From Dermacentor variabilis (lineage: Eukaryota; Arthropoda; Arachnida; Ixodida; Ixodidae): 64,000 bases of DNA. Numbering within the stretch: the first letter of the stretch is position 1; each line of letters starts with the position of its first letter. The notes below the pieces were generated by a model. That model was given only the letters and a program-made list of their open reading frames with translations, was not told the DNA's origin and ran no database searches. The DNA lies in the NCBI RefSeq assembly GCF_050947875.1, contig NC_134570.1:230997265-231061264 (forward strand), read 5' to 3'. Shown in pieces: positions 10,713 through 21,400 of the stretch. Made by a program: the position numbers and the translations under genes.

Positions 10713-12522
10713 TGGAGGGAAAACCGAAGTGTTGCTGACAAACTTCAGCCGGGAGTTCAAGCACATCGACAAGGGCACGACGATCGCGTACATCGAGGAA
10801 ATTCTGGAAACCAGTAACGCGTTTGGCCTCTCGGATTCTGCCGCATCTAACCCGACGACCAAGGTTCCCGTACTACAATACGACATTAATCCAAGTCTCC
10901 CCGTGATTAAGCAACAGCAGCTGAGAAGTCTGCTCCGACGATACAAAGGCTGCTTTTCGACGTCATCGAGGATTCGACAAACACCAGTCTCCAAGCATCG
11001 CATAATCGCCGAGGAGTGCGCTCGCCCACTCAGCCAGAGCCCTTACCGAGTTTCGCTGCGAGAACGTAAAGCTATAAAAGAACAAGTCGACGAAACGCTA
11101 CGCGACGAAATCATCCAGCCGTCGAAAAGCCCGTGGGCATCCCCTGTTGTCCTGGTGAAGAAAAAGGACGGAACCCTACGTTTCTGCGTCGATTATCGTC
11201 GTCTGAACAAGATCACGAAGAAGAACGTATACTCCCTCCCACGGATAGACGACGCATTGGATCGGCTCTGCATCGCTAAATACTTCTCGTCGATAGACCT
11301 GAAGTCTGGCTATTGGCAAACAGAAGTCGACGAAAGAGATCGCGAAAAGACCGCCTTCATCACCCCAGACGGCCTCTACGAGTTCAAGATTATGCCATTT
11401 GGACTGTGCTCGGTGCCGGCAACGTTCCAATGCGTGATGGACACGGTTTTAGTAGGATTGAAGTGGCAGACCTGTCTCGTTTACTTGGATGACGTCGTTG
11501 TCTTCGCTGAAAATGTCCAAGATCACCTCAGGCGGCTTGCAACAGTACTAGAGGCCATCAAGTCATCAGGGCTTACTCTGAAGCCAGATAAGTGCCGCTT
11601 CGCTTACGATGAGCTTCTGTTCCTAGGCCACGTCATCAGCAAGTCTGGAGACAGCGCCGACCCGCAGAAAACAGCTGCCATTGCAAAGTTCCCGCAGCCC
11701 ATCGACAAGAAGGCAGTGCGCAGATTTCTTGGCATGTGTGCCTACTACAGGCGACTTGTCAAGGACTTTTCACGCATCGCTGAGCCGCTGACAAAGCTAA
11801 CTAAATGTGACGTCGAGTTCAAGTGGGAAACGCCGCAGGCCGGCGCATTCCAAGAACTCAAACGACGCATGCAGTCGCCGCCCGTACTTGCGCACTTCGA
11901 CGAGCACGTTGATACCGAAATACACACTGACGCCAGTAGCCTAGGCCTCGGTGCCGTTCTAGTCCAGAGGAGAAACGGAGTCGAACAGGGTATAGCTTAC
12001 GCTAGCAGGTCGTTGTCAAAAGCGGAAGGCAATTATTCTACAACCGAAAAGGAATGCCTCGCCATCGTTTGGATTACGGCGAAATTTCGCCCTTACCTCT
12101 ATGGCAGGCCATTCAAAGTGGTCAGCGGCCATCACGCGTTGTGTTGGCTAGCTAACTTAAAGGACCCTTCAGGACGGCTGGCATGGTGGAGCCTCAGACT
12201 ACAAGAATACGATATCACTGTAACATACAAGTCCGGACGAAAACACTCAGATGCCGATTGCCTATCACGCGCCCCCATTGACCCGCCGCCGCAAGATGAT
12301 GAGGATGACGACGCCTTCCTTGGCATAATAAGCGCGAAAGACTTCGCCGAACAACAACGAGGGGACCCGGAGCTAAAAGCCCTAGTCGAGTATTTGGAAG
12401 GGCACACCGACGTTGTCCCTAGGGCATTTAAGCGTGGATTATCATCGTTCACGCTTCAAAACAACCTACTCGTGAAGAAGAACTCACCAGTCCGCGCCAA
12501 CTACCTTCTTGTTGTTCCGTAG
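10713..12522 (+). pseudogene. pol: Gypsy-1 pol: reverse transcriptase and RNase H
   Basis: Open for about 600 codons after the inversion junction. It carries the linker before RT, the FCVDYRRLN block, the YLDD active site (about 11482-11493) and LGHVISKSG. The RNase H domain has the TDASSLGLGAVL catalytic start and a later HSDADCLSRAP block. It ends at a stop (12520-12522) exactly where Gypsy-2 reads Ser, at the start of the integrase region. It has no start codon of its own, since the natural gag/protease lead-in has been flipped away. RT motifs look intact, but the polyprotein cannot be made. Confidence 0.9.
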
Positions 12523-13578
12523 GCGCTGCGTCCAGAAGTACTGCACGCCCTACATGACGATCCGACCGCTGGGCACCTCTGTTTCTCCCGGGCTCTATCG
12601 AGGATACAAGAAAGGTATTACTGGCCGCACCTAACCGCCGATGTCGCCCGTTACGTCAAGACATGCCAAAACTGTCAGCGACCCAAGACGCCACCGACAA
12701 GGCCAGCGGGATTAGTACATCCGATCAAGCCTCCTTACAGACCTTTTCAGCAGATCGGGATGGACTTGTTAGGACTGTTTCCGACATCAACATCCGGAAA
12801 TAAGTGGATCGTCGAGGCGACGGACTATCTCACCCGCTTAGCTGAAACTAAAGCTCTACCGAAAGGCAGCGCAGCCGAAGTGGTGAAATTTTTCGTCGAG
12901 AACATCCTGCTGCGACATGGTGCTCCATAAGCCCTCTTTACCGACAGAGGAACGGTTTTTACAGCAGAGCTTACCCAAGCCATTCTGCAATACAGCCAGA
13001 CAAGCCACAGGAGGACAACTGCCTACCACCCACAGACGAATGGTCTCACGGAGCGCCCTCGCCGACATGCTAGCAATGTACGTCGACGTCGAACACAAGA
13101 CCTGGGATGCCGTCCTGCCGTACGTAACATTCGCTTACAACACGGCGGTGCAAGAAACAACACAGATCACGCTATTTAAGCTGCTTTACGGCAGGAACCC
13201 GACGACGACGCTCGACGCCATGTTTGAGCACGTCACTGACGTGGAAAATCTCGACGTCGCTACCTATCTTTAGCACGCCGAAGAAGCCCGACAGCTCGCC
13301 TGCCTACGAATCAAGAACCAGCAGAGGACCGACAGCCCACACTACAACCTCCGACGACGCTTCGTCGAGTACCAGCCCGGTGACCATGTTTGGGTTTGGA
13401 CCCCTATACGCCGACGAGGGCGGAGCGAGAAGCTTTCACGTCGCTATTTCGGACCGTACAAGATCATCCGACGTATTTGCGCACTGGACTATGAGGTCGT
13501 GCCAGACGGCATTTCGCTATCACAGCGGCGCCGCTCACGGCCTGAAATAGTCCACGTTGTGCGACTCAAGCCGTAACT
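12523..13578 (+). pseudogene. Gypsy-1 integrase remnant
   Basis: This continues the pol frame of Gypsy-2 with breaks: a stop at 12520, a stop in the DDE core near 12927, an 11 bp deletion near 13055 next to the third catalytic residue, and a stop near 13271. The zinc-binding H2C2 block and the C-terminal GPY-type block (FGPYKIIRR) are still legible in separate frames. Non-functional. Confidence 0.88.
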
Positions 13579-13692
13579 TCGCGTAACTGACCTTTGGACT
13601 TTGTTTCTTTTGGTTGTTTTGCTACTTATGTTTAATAAGTGTCCTTTTCTGTTTCGTTCTCTGATATTTGTAGCATCGGGACGATGCTTTTT

Positions 13693-14122
13693 AAGAGGGG
13701 GGTATTGACACATGTACGTATCTTTATCGAGCAACCACGTTTCGCCGCCTAACAAATGTAATCGCACATCGTGGGACGCGCCTGCATGTATCCGAAGTTT
13801 CTGGAAAGTTATCGATGCTTCTATGCGCTCTCTGTTGTCGCCGAACCTTATGTTATCTGATTTCATCACCTGACGCAAATGGTGTAGAACTTTGTAGAAG
13901 GCACGAGGGTCCCAGCGATTACTCTGGAACATTCGATGACTGATGTATAAATGCGGACGCGCTTGACCCGCTGAGCAGATTTTCCGACGATCGCCGACCG
14001 TGTTCGCCACTATCGTTGTGCTATAAGTGTAGCCTGTTTCTGTGGGCACAGGTTCGCCCAATACAAGCTAGTTTTATATTCCACCGTATTACTGCTTTCT
14101 TCACCGTCACTACCACGTGACA
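13693..14122 (+). repeat. Polypurine tract and 3' LTR of Gypsy-1
   Basis: The polypurine tract AAGAGGGGGG is at 13693-13702, followed by the 3' LTR 13706-14122 (417 bp). It differs from the 5' LTR at about 26 positions, counted by eye. Confidence 0.9.
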
Positions 14123-14126
14123 ATAT

Positions 14127-14907
14127 AGTATACGGACACAGCTGCGTATGCAGAGGCGACTGGCCAGCGCTACCAAAAGAGCAACGCCCTGGCTGTCGTG
14201 AACGCGATCTGCCAGCAGAAGATAATCGTATCGGCCATAGCGGGATCTCCCACATCGGCCAAAACATTAGCAGTGGTGATCGTCCTCACTCACGCAGAGC
14301 GTTTGCAAAGGGACTCTGTTGTGGTCACGGACTCCCGGGAGACATGTCACATGTTTCTAAAAGGGCACGTGACTGCGGCTAGCTTTGCGATAATTGCCAA
14401 ATCTTTCATCCACTGTCATCGCCTACTCTTGTGCCTGGGACATGCGGGGGTACAAAGGAACGAACAGGCTAATGTTCGTTCCCTTGTACAGACTCGAGGG
14501 CGTGCCAACCTAGCGACAGCAGCCTCTTTTAACCCCAATCACTCGCACTATCCCTCTCAACATCCTGCCAATTTAAATACCAAGGACATCCTTGCTCATC
14601 AGTGCGGAGTCCTCAGAAAATACCCACCACCTCACCCCCAACTTAGCTGGGAAGAGGCCGCCGATTAGCGCAAAATGCAGACTGGGATTCCCCCATCTAA
14701 AATGGCCAAACGCCATGTATCCCACTCGCTATAGGGCCACCGGCCCTTGTCGGAACGGGCACAACTCGCCCGTTCCGACTTGGCAGGACAAAAGTTCTTA
14801 ATTAGCCAGGTCAGGCAGGTTGCAGAGGACATGGTGGCCCTGGACATGGGGGCTCCATCCACCCCTCCTTAATATCTCTTCCTGACAAATAAAGTTTCTA
14901 TATATAT
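14127..14907 (+). mobile_element. I-type LINE, 3' fragment (RNase H and tail)
   Basis: The second half of the LINE starting at 6811, resuming in frame after the Gypsy insertion with a YTDTAAY block, the opening of a LINE-encoded RNase H. It continues through ERLQRDSVVVTDSRE and GHAGVQRNEQANVR (His-containing last motif). The 3' end has an AATAAAG signal near 14890 and a short TATATA tail. Then comes a 13 bp target-site duplication, acaactatacgaa, at 14908-14920, identical to 6798-6810. LINE length without the Gypsy element is about 2.4 kb, so it was 5' truncated on insertion. Confidence 0.9.
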
Positions 14908-14910
14908 ACA

Positions 14911-14941
14911 ACTATACGAAGTAAGGGTAATAACTTTCATC
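14911..14941 (+). repeat. Continuation of the interrupted MITE-like repeat
   Basis: 'actatacgaagtaagg..ta.ta.ttt.atcg' matches 27540-27570 and continues the copy broken at 6810. It is itself cut off by the 3' end of the RTE-like LINE near 14940. Confidence 0.7.
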
Positions 14942-16235
14942 GTGATCATCCGCTTATTTTATGTCCACCGCAGGGCGAAGGCCTTTCCCTGTGATCTCCA
15001 ATTGCCCCTGTCCTGCGACAAGCGATTCCAACTAGTGCCTGCGAATTTCTTAATTTCATTACCCCTCCTAGTCTTCTTCCCTCCTCGACTGCGCTTCCCT
15101 CCTCTTGGCACCCATTCTGTAACCCTAATTGTCCAGCGGTTATCTAACCTATGCATTACATTATGTGCCCAGCTCCATTTTTTTGTCTTGATGTCAATTA
15201 GAATATTGCCTATCCCCGTTTGTTCGATGATCTACACCGTTCTCTTCCTGTTTCTTAAAGTTACGTCTAACATTCTTTGTTCCATCTCTCTTTAAGCAGT
15301 CCTTAACTTGTTTTCGAGCTTTTTATGAATTTGCAAGTTTCTGCCTCATATGTTAGCACTGGTAAAATGCATTGGTTGTACACCTTTCTTTTCAATCATA
15401 ATGGTAAGCTTCCAGTCAGGGTCTGACAATGTTTGCCATATGCGCTCCAGCCCATTTTTATTCTGTAAATTTCCTTCTCATGATCAGGCTCCCCTGTGAG
15501 TAATTGACCTGGGTAAACGTACTCCTTCACATACTCTAGAGGCTGACTGGCGAACCTGGACTCTTGTTCCTTTGTGCGGCTATTGATCATTATCTTTGTC
15601 TTCTTAATATTAATCTTCAATCCACTCTTACACTCTTCTTGTTAATATCCTTGATTTGTTGTAAACCCGCCGTGGTTGCTCAGTGGCTATGGTGTTGGGC
15701 TGCTGAGCACGAGGTCGCGGGATCGAATCCCGGCCACGGCGGCCGCATTTCGATGGGGGCGAAATGCGAAAACACCCGTGTGCTTAGATTTACGTGCACG
15801 TTAAAGAACCCCAGGTGGTCAAAATTTCCGGAGTCCTACACTACGGCGTGCCTCATAATCAGAAAGTGGTTTTGGCACGTAAAACCCCAAATATTATTAT
15901 TTGTTGTAACTCGTCCCCAGTGTTGCTGAGCAGGGCAATGTCATCTACAAATTGAAGGTTGCTGAGACATTCGCCGTTGATCGTTACTCCTAAGCCTTCC
16001 CAGTTTATCAGCTTGAATACTTCTTCCAAGCATGCAGGGAATAGCATTGGAGAGATTGTGCCTCCTTGTCTGACCCCTTTCTTTATAGGTACCTTCCTAC
16101 TTGTGAAGAATTAGGGTAGCTTTGGAATCTCTGTAGATATTTTCCAAGATATTTATGTAAGCGTCCTGTACTCCTTGATTACATAATGCCTCTATGATTG
16201 CTGGGGTCTCTACTAAATCAAATAGGAGGTTAATG
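14937..16235 (-). mobile_element. RTE-like LINE, minus strand, interrupted by a SINE
   Basis: Minus-strand translation gives, in order, a RT block near AYINILENIYRDSKATLI, a NGECLSNLQFVDDIALLS block (the F/YxDD active site, here FVDD), and MKINIKKTKIMINSR. Then come PGQLLTGEPDHEKEIYRIKMGW and the C-terminal VTEWVPRGGKRSRGGKKTR block. This is the usual C-terminal half of the endonuclease-reverse transcriptase LINEs common in arthropods. Frames are broken repeatedly and a complete SINE sits at 15665-15898. 5' truncated; the 3' end carries GATGAT-type bases. Confidence 0.85.
15665..15898 (+). mobile_element. Full-length tRNA-derived SINE (Ruka-like)
   Basis: The best copy in the window, 234 bp. 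A tRNA-like head (15668-15742) has an A-box-like TGGTTGCTCAGTGG and a B-box-like GGGATCGAATCCC. Next are the 'gcgaaaacacccgtg' body, the 'tgcacgttaaagaacccc' block and an A/T-rich end. It is flanked by an 11 bp duplication, atttgttgtaa, at 15654-15664 and 15899-15909, which shows insertion into the RTE-like LINE by target-primed reverse transcription. It would be transcribed by RNA polymerase III and depend on a LINE for movement. The Ruka name is from recall of SINEs reported in ixodid ticks. Confidence 0.9.
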
Positions 16236-16632
16236 GCAGGAAATCACATACGAACAATTTTTACAGCTTCTTGCGGGCCCAACCGGAAGCGTCTTCTCCG
16301 AGCGCCGGCAACAATGAAGCGCTGCGCTTGATAGAAGACCCGGATGCTGAGCAACCGCAATAATGTGCGCAAGATCTGTATACGTTACAACACTGCCCTG
16401 CCCGTGCGGCACCCCCCTCTCTCTGGCTAACCCCCTCTCTCTCTTTACCTTTCTTTTTGCTCCTTGAGGAAGTCTTCAGTGTCGCTGCTGATGCAGTCAC
16501 GACAATAACGAAGGACTATTACCGATGAAACATGTTAAAAAGCAATTGTTAGTGCAAAGTGCAATAAGCAATTTGTGAAGGGCCGCAAAGGACGCGCTGC
16601 GGCAGTGGGTGGTCTGTTTACTGCATCTATAT
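16236..16632. repeat. Dispersed repeat shared with 62985-63300
   Basis: The blocks 'gcaacaatgaagcgctg.gctt', 'tacgttacaacactg' and 'tcttcagtgtcgctgct' occur in the same order at 62985-63190. No terminal structure or open frame points to a class. Pyrimidine-rich tract (CTCT) at 16428-16447. Confidence 0.55.
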
Positions 16633-17052
16633 TGACACGTGTACTTATCTTTATCAAGCGACCACGTTTCGCCGCTTAACAACTGTAATCGCACAGCGAG
16701 GGACGCGCCTGCATGTATCCGACGTTTCTGGAAAGTTATCGATGCTTCTACCCGGCTGTCTGTTGTCGCCGAACCTTGTGTTATCTGATTTCATCGCGTA
16801 ACGCGAATGGTGTAGAACTTTGTGGAAGGCACGCGGGTCCCAGCGGTTAATCTGGAACATTCGACGACTGATTTATAAAAGCCGGCGCGCTTGACCCGCT
16901 GATCAGATTTACGACGATCGCCGACTGTGTTAGCCGCTCTCGTTGTGCTTTAAGTGTAGCCTGTTTTGTGGGCACAGGTTCGCCCAATAAAAGCTAGTTT
17001 TTGCCTTTCACAGTTTTGCTACTGTGTTCTTTGACGTCACGACCACGTGACA
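16633..17052 (+). repeat. 5' LTR of Gypsy-2
   Basis: 420 bp, TGACAC...GTGACA. The promoter has TATAAAA at 16874-16880 and a polyadenylation signal AATAAA at 16986-16991. Differences from the 3' LTR: A/G near 16723, C/G near 16832, A/C near 16932. The candidate primer-binding site TGGAGGTGCT starts 5 bp after the LTR; I cannot name the tRNA. Confidence 0.95.
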
Positions 17053-17075
17053 TCTGATGGAGGTGCTTTGCGTTC

Positions 17076-18413
17076 ATGTACCGGACGCCCCCACAAAGCC
17101 GCGACCCAAGCCCTCACTCGGAAGACACCAACGTCGCCAAGAACCAGCGAGGTAGCCGCAGGCTGCAAGGACTGCCCCCGGAGCACGGACTTTTGCCTGA
17201 GACGACTAGGAAGATGGCCATCAAGTCCACCCCAATGGCAGCCCCAGCGTCACCCGTCGTGCTGCAGCAGCCCAGGGAGCCTCCGACGTTCCGCGGTTCA
17301 ACTTTCGAGGACCCGGAAAGCCGGCTTGAGATGTACGAGAGAGTCGCTACCTTTAACAACTGGAACAGCGACGACAAACTGCGATATGTCTTCTTCGCTT
17401 TGGAAGACGCGGCCAGGACGTGGTTTGAGAACCGAGAAGCCACCTTAACGACCTGGGAACTTTTCCGAAGTGGCTTCCTGCAGACATTCGCAAGCGTCGT
17501 ACGCCGAGAACGAGCCCAAGCGCTATTAGAAACCCGGGTGCAGCTACCTAATGAGACGACCGCGATCTACACGGAAGAAATGAGCCGTCTCTTCCGCCAC
17601 GCCGACCCTGAAATGCCCGAGGAGAAGAAAGTCCGCCTGCTGATGCGTGGTGTGAAGGAGGAACTTTTTGCCGGAATGGTACGAAGCCCACCGAAGACCG
17701 TCGACGAGTTTCTTCGCGAGGCCACCAGCATCGAGAAGACACTCGAGATGCAAAACCGGCAATTCGACCGCCGCACAAACTCGACAAACTACGCCGGAGT
17801 TCAATCACTGGCCACCGACGACCTGCGCGAGACTATCCGAGCGGTCGTACGGGAGGAGCTACAAAAGCTGTTCCCACCATCGCAGCCTCAAGTGGCTTCG
17901 ATTGCCGACGCCGTGCGTGAGGAGCTCCAACAACAACTTGGAGTAGCCCCTGTATCGCCCCAGCCTGAGCCGCAAGCGATGACCTACGCTGCCGTCGCAC
18001 GCCGTCAAGGTCCCCCTCCGCGACCGCGCCAGGGCCTTGTCACGCCGCAGTTCCGTCGTCCGCCGCCGCCAGCGCCAGCACGACCACCCGTCGCCCAGCA
18101 CACCTACGCGAGGAAGACGGACATTTGGCGCGCTCCTGACCACCGCCCGCTCTGCTACCACTGCGGAGAAGCGGGGCACATCTACCGCCGATGCCCATAC
18201 CGGGAGATGGGACTCCGAGGGTTCGCCGTTAACGCGCCGCGACCACAGATTGGCGAAAGACCTCGCGATATCGCCGACTACCTCGCCGCTACTCAGTGGA
18301 GCTCTCGACGACCGTCGCGTTCGCCATCACCAGGCCGCTACCTGTCGCCGCAGCGCCGACCATACACTGGCCCAGCCCGGGGCCGGTCAGCGAGCCCATA
18401 TCCGGAAAACTAA
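17076..18413 (+). CDS. gag: Gypsy-2 Gag polyprotein
   Basis: 445 codons; first ATG 24 nt after the LTR. It forms the particle that packages the element RNA in the cytoplasm. The N-terminal 60 residues are basic and Pro-rich. A capsid-like helical region follows (FNNWNSDDKLRYVFFALEDA and the WFENRE block). Then come a charged linker, a Pro/Arg stretch, and one CCHC zinc knuckle, CYHCGEAGHIYRRC, near residue 370. The C-terminus is Arg/Ser/Pro-rich, typical of nucleic-acid binding tails. No broken codon. The stop overlaps the pol frame, which is -1 relative to gag. Confidence 0.95.
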   Translation: MYRTPPQSRDPSPHSEDTNVAKNQRGSRRLQGLPPEHGLLPETTRKMAIKSTPMAAPASPVVLQQPREPPTFRGSTFEDPESRLEMYERVATFNNWNSDDKLRYVFFALEDAARTWFENREATLTTWELFRSGFLQTFASVVRRERAQALLETRVQLPNETTAIYTEEMSRLFRHADPEMPEEKKVRLLMRGVKEELFAGMVRSPPKTVDEFLREATSIEKTLEMQNRQFDRRTNSTNYAGVQSLATDDLRETIRAVVREELQKLFPPSQPQVASIADAVREELQQQLGVAPVSPQPEPQAMTYAAVARRQGPPPRPRQGLVTPQFRRPPPPAPARPPVAQHTYARKTDIWRAPDHRPLCYHCGEAGHIYRRCPYREMGLRGFAVNAPRPQIGERPRDIADYLAATQWSSRRPSRSPSPGRYLSPQRRPYTGPARGRSASPYPEN

Positions 18414-21400
18414 AGGCACCAACCGATGGAGGTGCGGTTGCTGTTCGTCGAACTGACGAAGATCCTCCGCCGCCGACGAAGATACCGACTAAACTACCTC
18501 GACGACATAACGACACGCCGCCGTCCCGACGAAATCAGAAAGCCAAGACTACACCGATGAAAGACGACTTGACGACGAGACGTTCCAACTTCAGTTCAAC
18601 ACGACGCAGCCGTGATCCGACGCCAAGACCTAACTGTAACGCAAGACAGAGAACCACCGACCTCGACGCGCTTCTCGACGGCCACGCAGTCACCGCCTTA
18701 GTAGACACAGGAGCCGATTACTCCGTCATGAGTGGACCCATCGCCGCCCAGTTGAGGAAAGTTAAGACTGCATGGGAAGGCCCTCAAATTCGGACCGCTG
18801 GAGGACACCTGATTACGCCGACCGGGATCTGCACGGCAAGAATTACCGTTCATGACCGGACTTACCCTGCCACCTTCGTTGTCCTCCAACAGTGTTCACG
18901 AGACGTCATTCTCGGCATGGACTTCCTGAATCAACATGGCGCAGTCATCGACCTGAAGTCGAAATCGATAACGCTGTCGCAAGATCAAGCGATACCGCCG
19001 GAGAGCTGTCGTAGTCACCACGCCTTGAGTGTGCTCGAAGATCAAGTGAGCACCCCGCCGCGCTCCAGCATTATTATTTCCGTCGGCACTGAAACACCCG
19101 CTGACGTAGAAGGCGTCATCGAGGGCGGCCAACATATACTGCTCGACCGTGAAATTTGCGGCTTAAGAGGGATCGCTCGACTCCACGGAGGGCAAGTGGA
19201 AGTTATGCTAACCAACTTCAGCCAAGAGTTCAAGCACATCAACAAGGGCACGACAATCGCATACATCGAGGAAATTGTGGAAACCAACAATGTTTTTGTC
19301 CTCTCGGATTCAGCCGCATCTACCCCGACGAGCATTGTCCCCGAACCAGACTTCGACGTGAATCCAAGTCTTCCTATGAGTAAGCAGCAACAGATCAGAA
19401 GTCTTCTCCGACGATACAAAGACTGCTTTTCGACGTCATCGAGGATTCGACAAACACCAGTTGCAAAGCATCGCATAATAACCGAAGAGAGCGCTCGACC
19501 ACTCCACCAGAGCCCTTACCGAGTTTCGACGCGAGAACGTGAAGCTATTAGGCAACAAGTCGACGAAATGCTGCGCGACGACATCATCCAGCCGTCGAAA
19601 AGCCCGTGGGCCTCTCCTGTAGTCCTGGTAAACAAAAAGGACTGAACCCTACGCTTCTGCGTCGATTATCGTCGACTGAACAAGATCACGAAGAAGGATG
19701 TGTACCCCCTTCCACGGATAGACGACGCATCGGATCGGCTCTGCAACGCTAAATACTTCTCGTCGATGGACCTCAAGTCTGGCTACTGGCAAATAGAAGT
19801 CGACGAGAGAGATCGCGAAAAGACTGCCTTCATCACGCCAGACGGCCTCTACGAGTTCAAGGTCATGCCATTCGGACTGTGCTCGGCGCCTGCAACGTTT
19901 CAGCGCGTCATGGACACGGTGTTAGCCGGACTGAAGTGGCAGACGTGCCTTGTTTACCTGGATGACGTCGTTGTCTTCGCCGGAAATTTCGACGATCACC
20001 TTAGGCGGCTTGCGACAGTGTTAGAAGCCATCAAGTCATCAGGGCTCACTCTGAAGCCGGAAAAGTGCCGTTTCGCTTACGATGAGCTTTTGTTCCTAGG
20101 CCACGTGATCAGCAAATCAGGAGTACGCCCCGACCCACAGAAGACAGCTGCCATCGCAAAGTTCCCGCAGCCAACCGACAAGAAGGCAGTGCGCAGATTC
20201 CTTGGCATGTGTGCCTACTATAGGCGCTTTGTCAAGGACTTTTCACGCATCGCGGAGCCGCTAACACATCTAACCAAATGTGATGCCGCGTTCAAGTGGG
20301 AAACGCCGCAAGCCAAGGCATTTCAAGAACTCAAACGACGCATGCAGTCGCCGCCGGTACTTGCACACTTCGACGAGGACGCCGATACGGAAATCCACAC
20401 TGACGCCAGTAGCCTAGGCCTCGGTGCCGTCCTAGTCCAGAGGAAAGAAGGACTTGAAAAGGTGATATCGTATGCTAGCCGGTCGCTGTCAAAAGCGGAA
20501 AGCAACTATTCTATGACTGAAAAGGAATGCCTCGCCATCATTTGGGCTACAGCTAAATTCCGTCCTTACCTCTATGGCAGGCCATTCAAAGTCGTCAGTG
20601 ACCATCACGCATTGTGTTGGCTAGCTAACTTAAAGGACCCTTCAGGACGGCTGGCGCGGTGGAGCCTCAGACTACAAGAATCGGACGTCACGGTAATATA
20701 CAAGTCCGGAAGAAAACACTCAGATGCCGACTGCTTATCGCGCGCCCCCATTGATCCCCCACCGCAAGACGACGAGGACGACGACGCCTTCCTTGGGATA
20801 ATCAGCGCGGAAGACTTCGCTAAACAGCAACGAGCCGACCCGGAGCTAAAAGGTCTCGTCGAGTATTTGGAAGGGAACACCGACGTTGTCCCTACGGCAT
20901 TTAAGCGCGGGTTGTCTTCGTTCACGCTACAAAACAACCTGCTCGTGAAGAAGAACTTCTCACCAGTCCGCGCCAGCTACCTTCTTATTGTACCGTCAGC
21001 GCTGCGTCCAGAAATACTGCACGCCCTACACGACGATCCAACCGCTGGGCACCTCGGATTCTCCCGGACGCTGTCGAGAATACAGGAAAGGTATTATTGG
21101 CCGCGTCTGACCGCCGACGTCGCCCGTTACGTCAAGACATGCCGAGACTGTCAACGACGCAAGACACCACCGACAAGGCCAGCAGGATTACTACAGCCGA
21201 TCGAACCTCCTCGCCGACCATTCCAGCAGATTGGGATGGATTTGTTGGGGCCGTTTCCGATATCAACATGCGGGAATAAGTGGATCGTCGTGGCAACGGA
21301 CTATCTCACCCGTTTTGCGGAAACTAAAGCTCTACCAAAAGGCAGCGCAGCCGAAGTGGCAAAATTTTTCGTCGAGAACATCCTGCTGCGACATGGTGCC

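Larger units (their letters stand above)
8452..14122 (+). mobile_element. Old Ty3/Gypsy retrotransposon (Gypsy-1) with internally inverted 5' third
   Basis: 5.67 kb element bounded by 417 bp LTRs beginning TGACAC and ending GTGACA. The flanking 4 bp are ATAG (8448-8451) and ATAT (14123-14126), a target duplication with one later change. Removing the element plus one 4 bp copy restores the LINE reading frame across the junction. About 26 differences between the LTRs (roughly 6%) make it clearly older than Gypsy-2. The internal part from 8884 to 10697 (gag and protease) lies on the minus strand, while reverse transcriptase, RNase H and integrase lie on the plus strand. Defective. Confidence 0.93.

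Noticed and set aside
10689..11003. N-terminal extension of the minus-strand Gag frame
   Set aside because: It is antisense to pol and absent from Gypsy-2 Gag; the shared ATG at 10688 is the natural start.
17544..17808. Several overlapping minus-strand open frames inside Gypsy-2 gag
   Set aside because: Shadow frames of a GC-rich, low-stop coding sequence.
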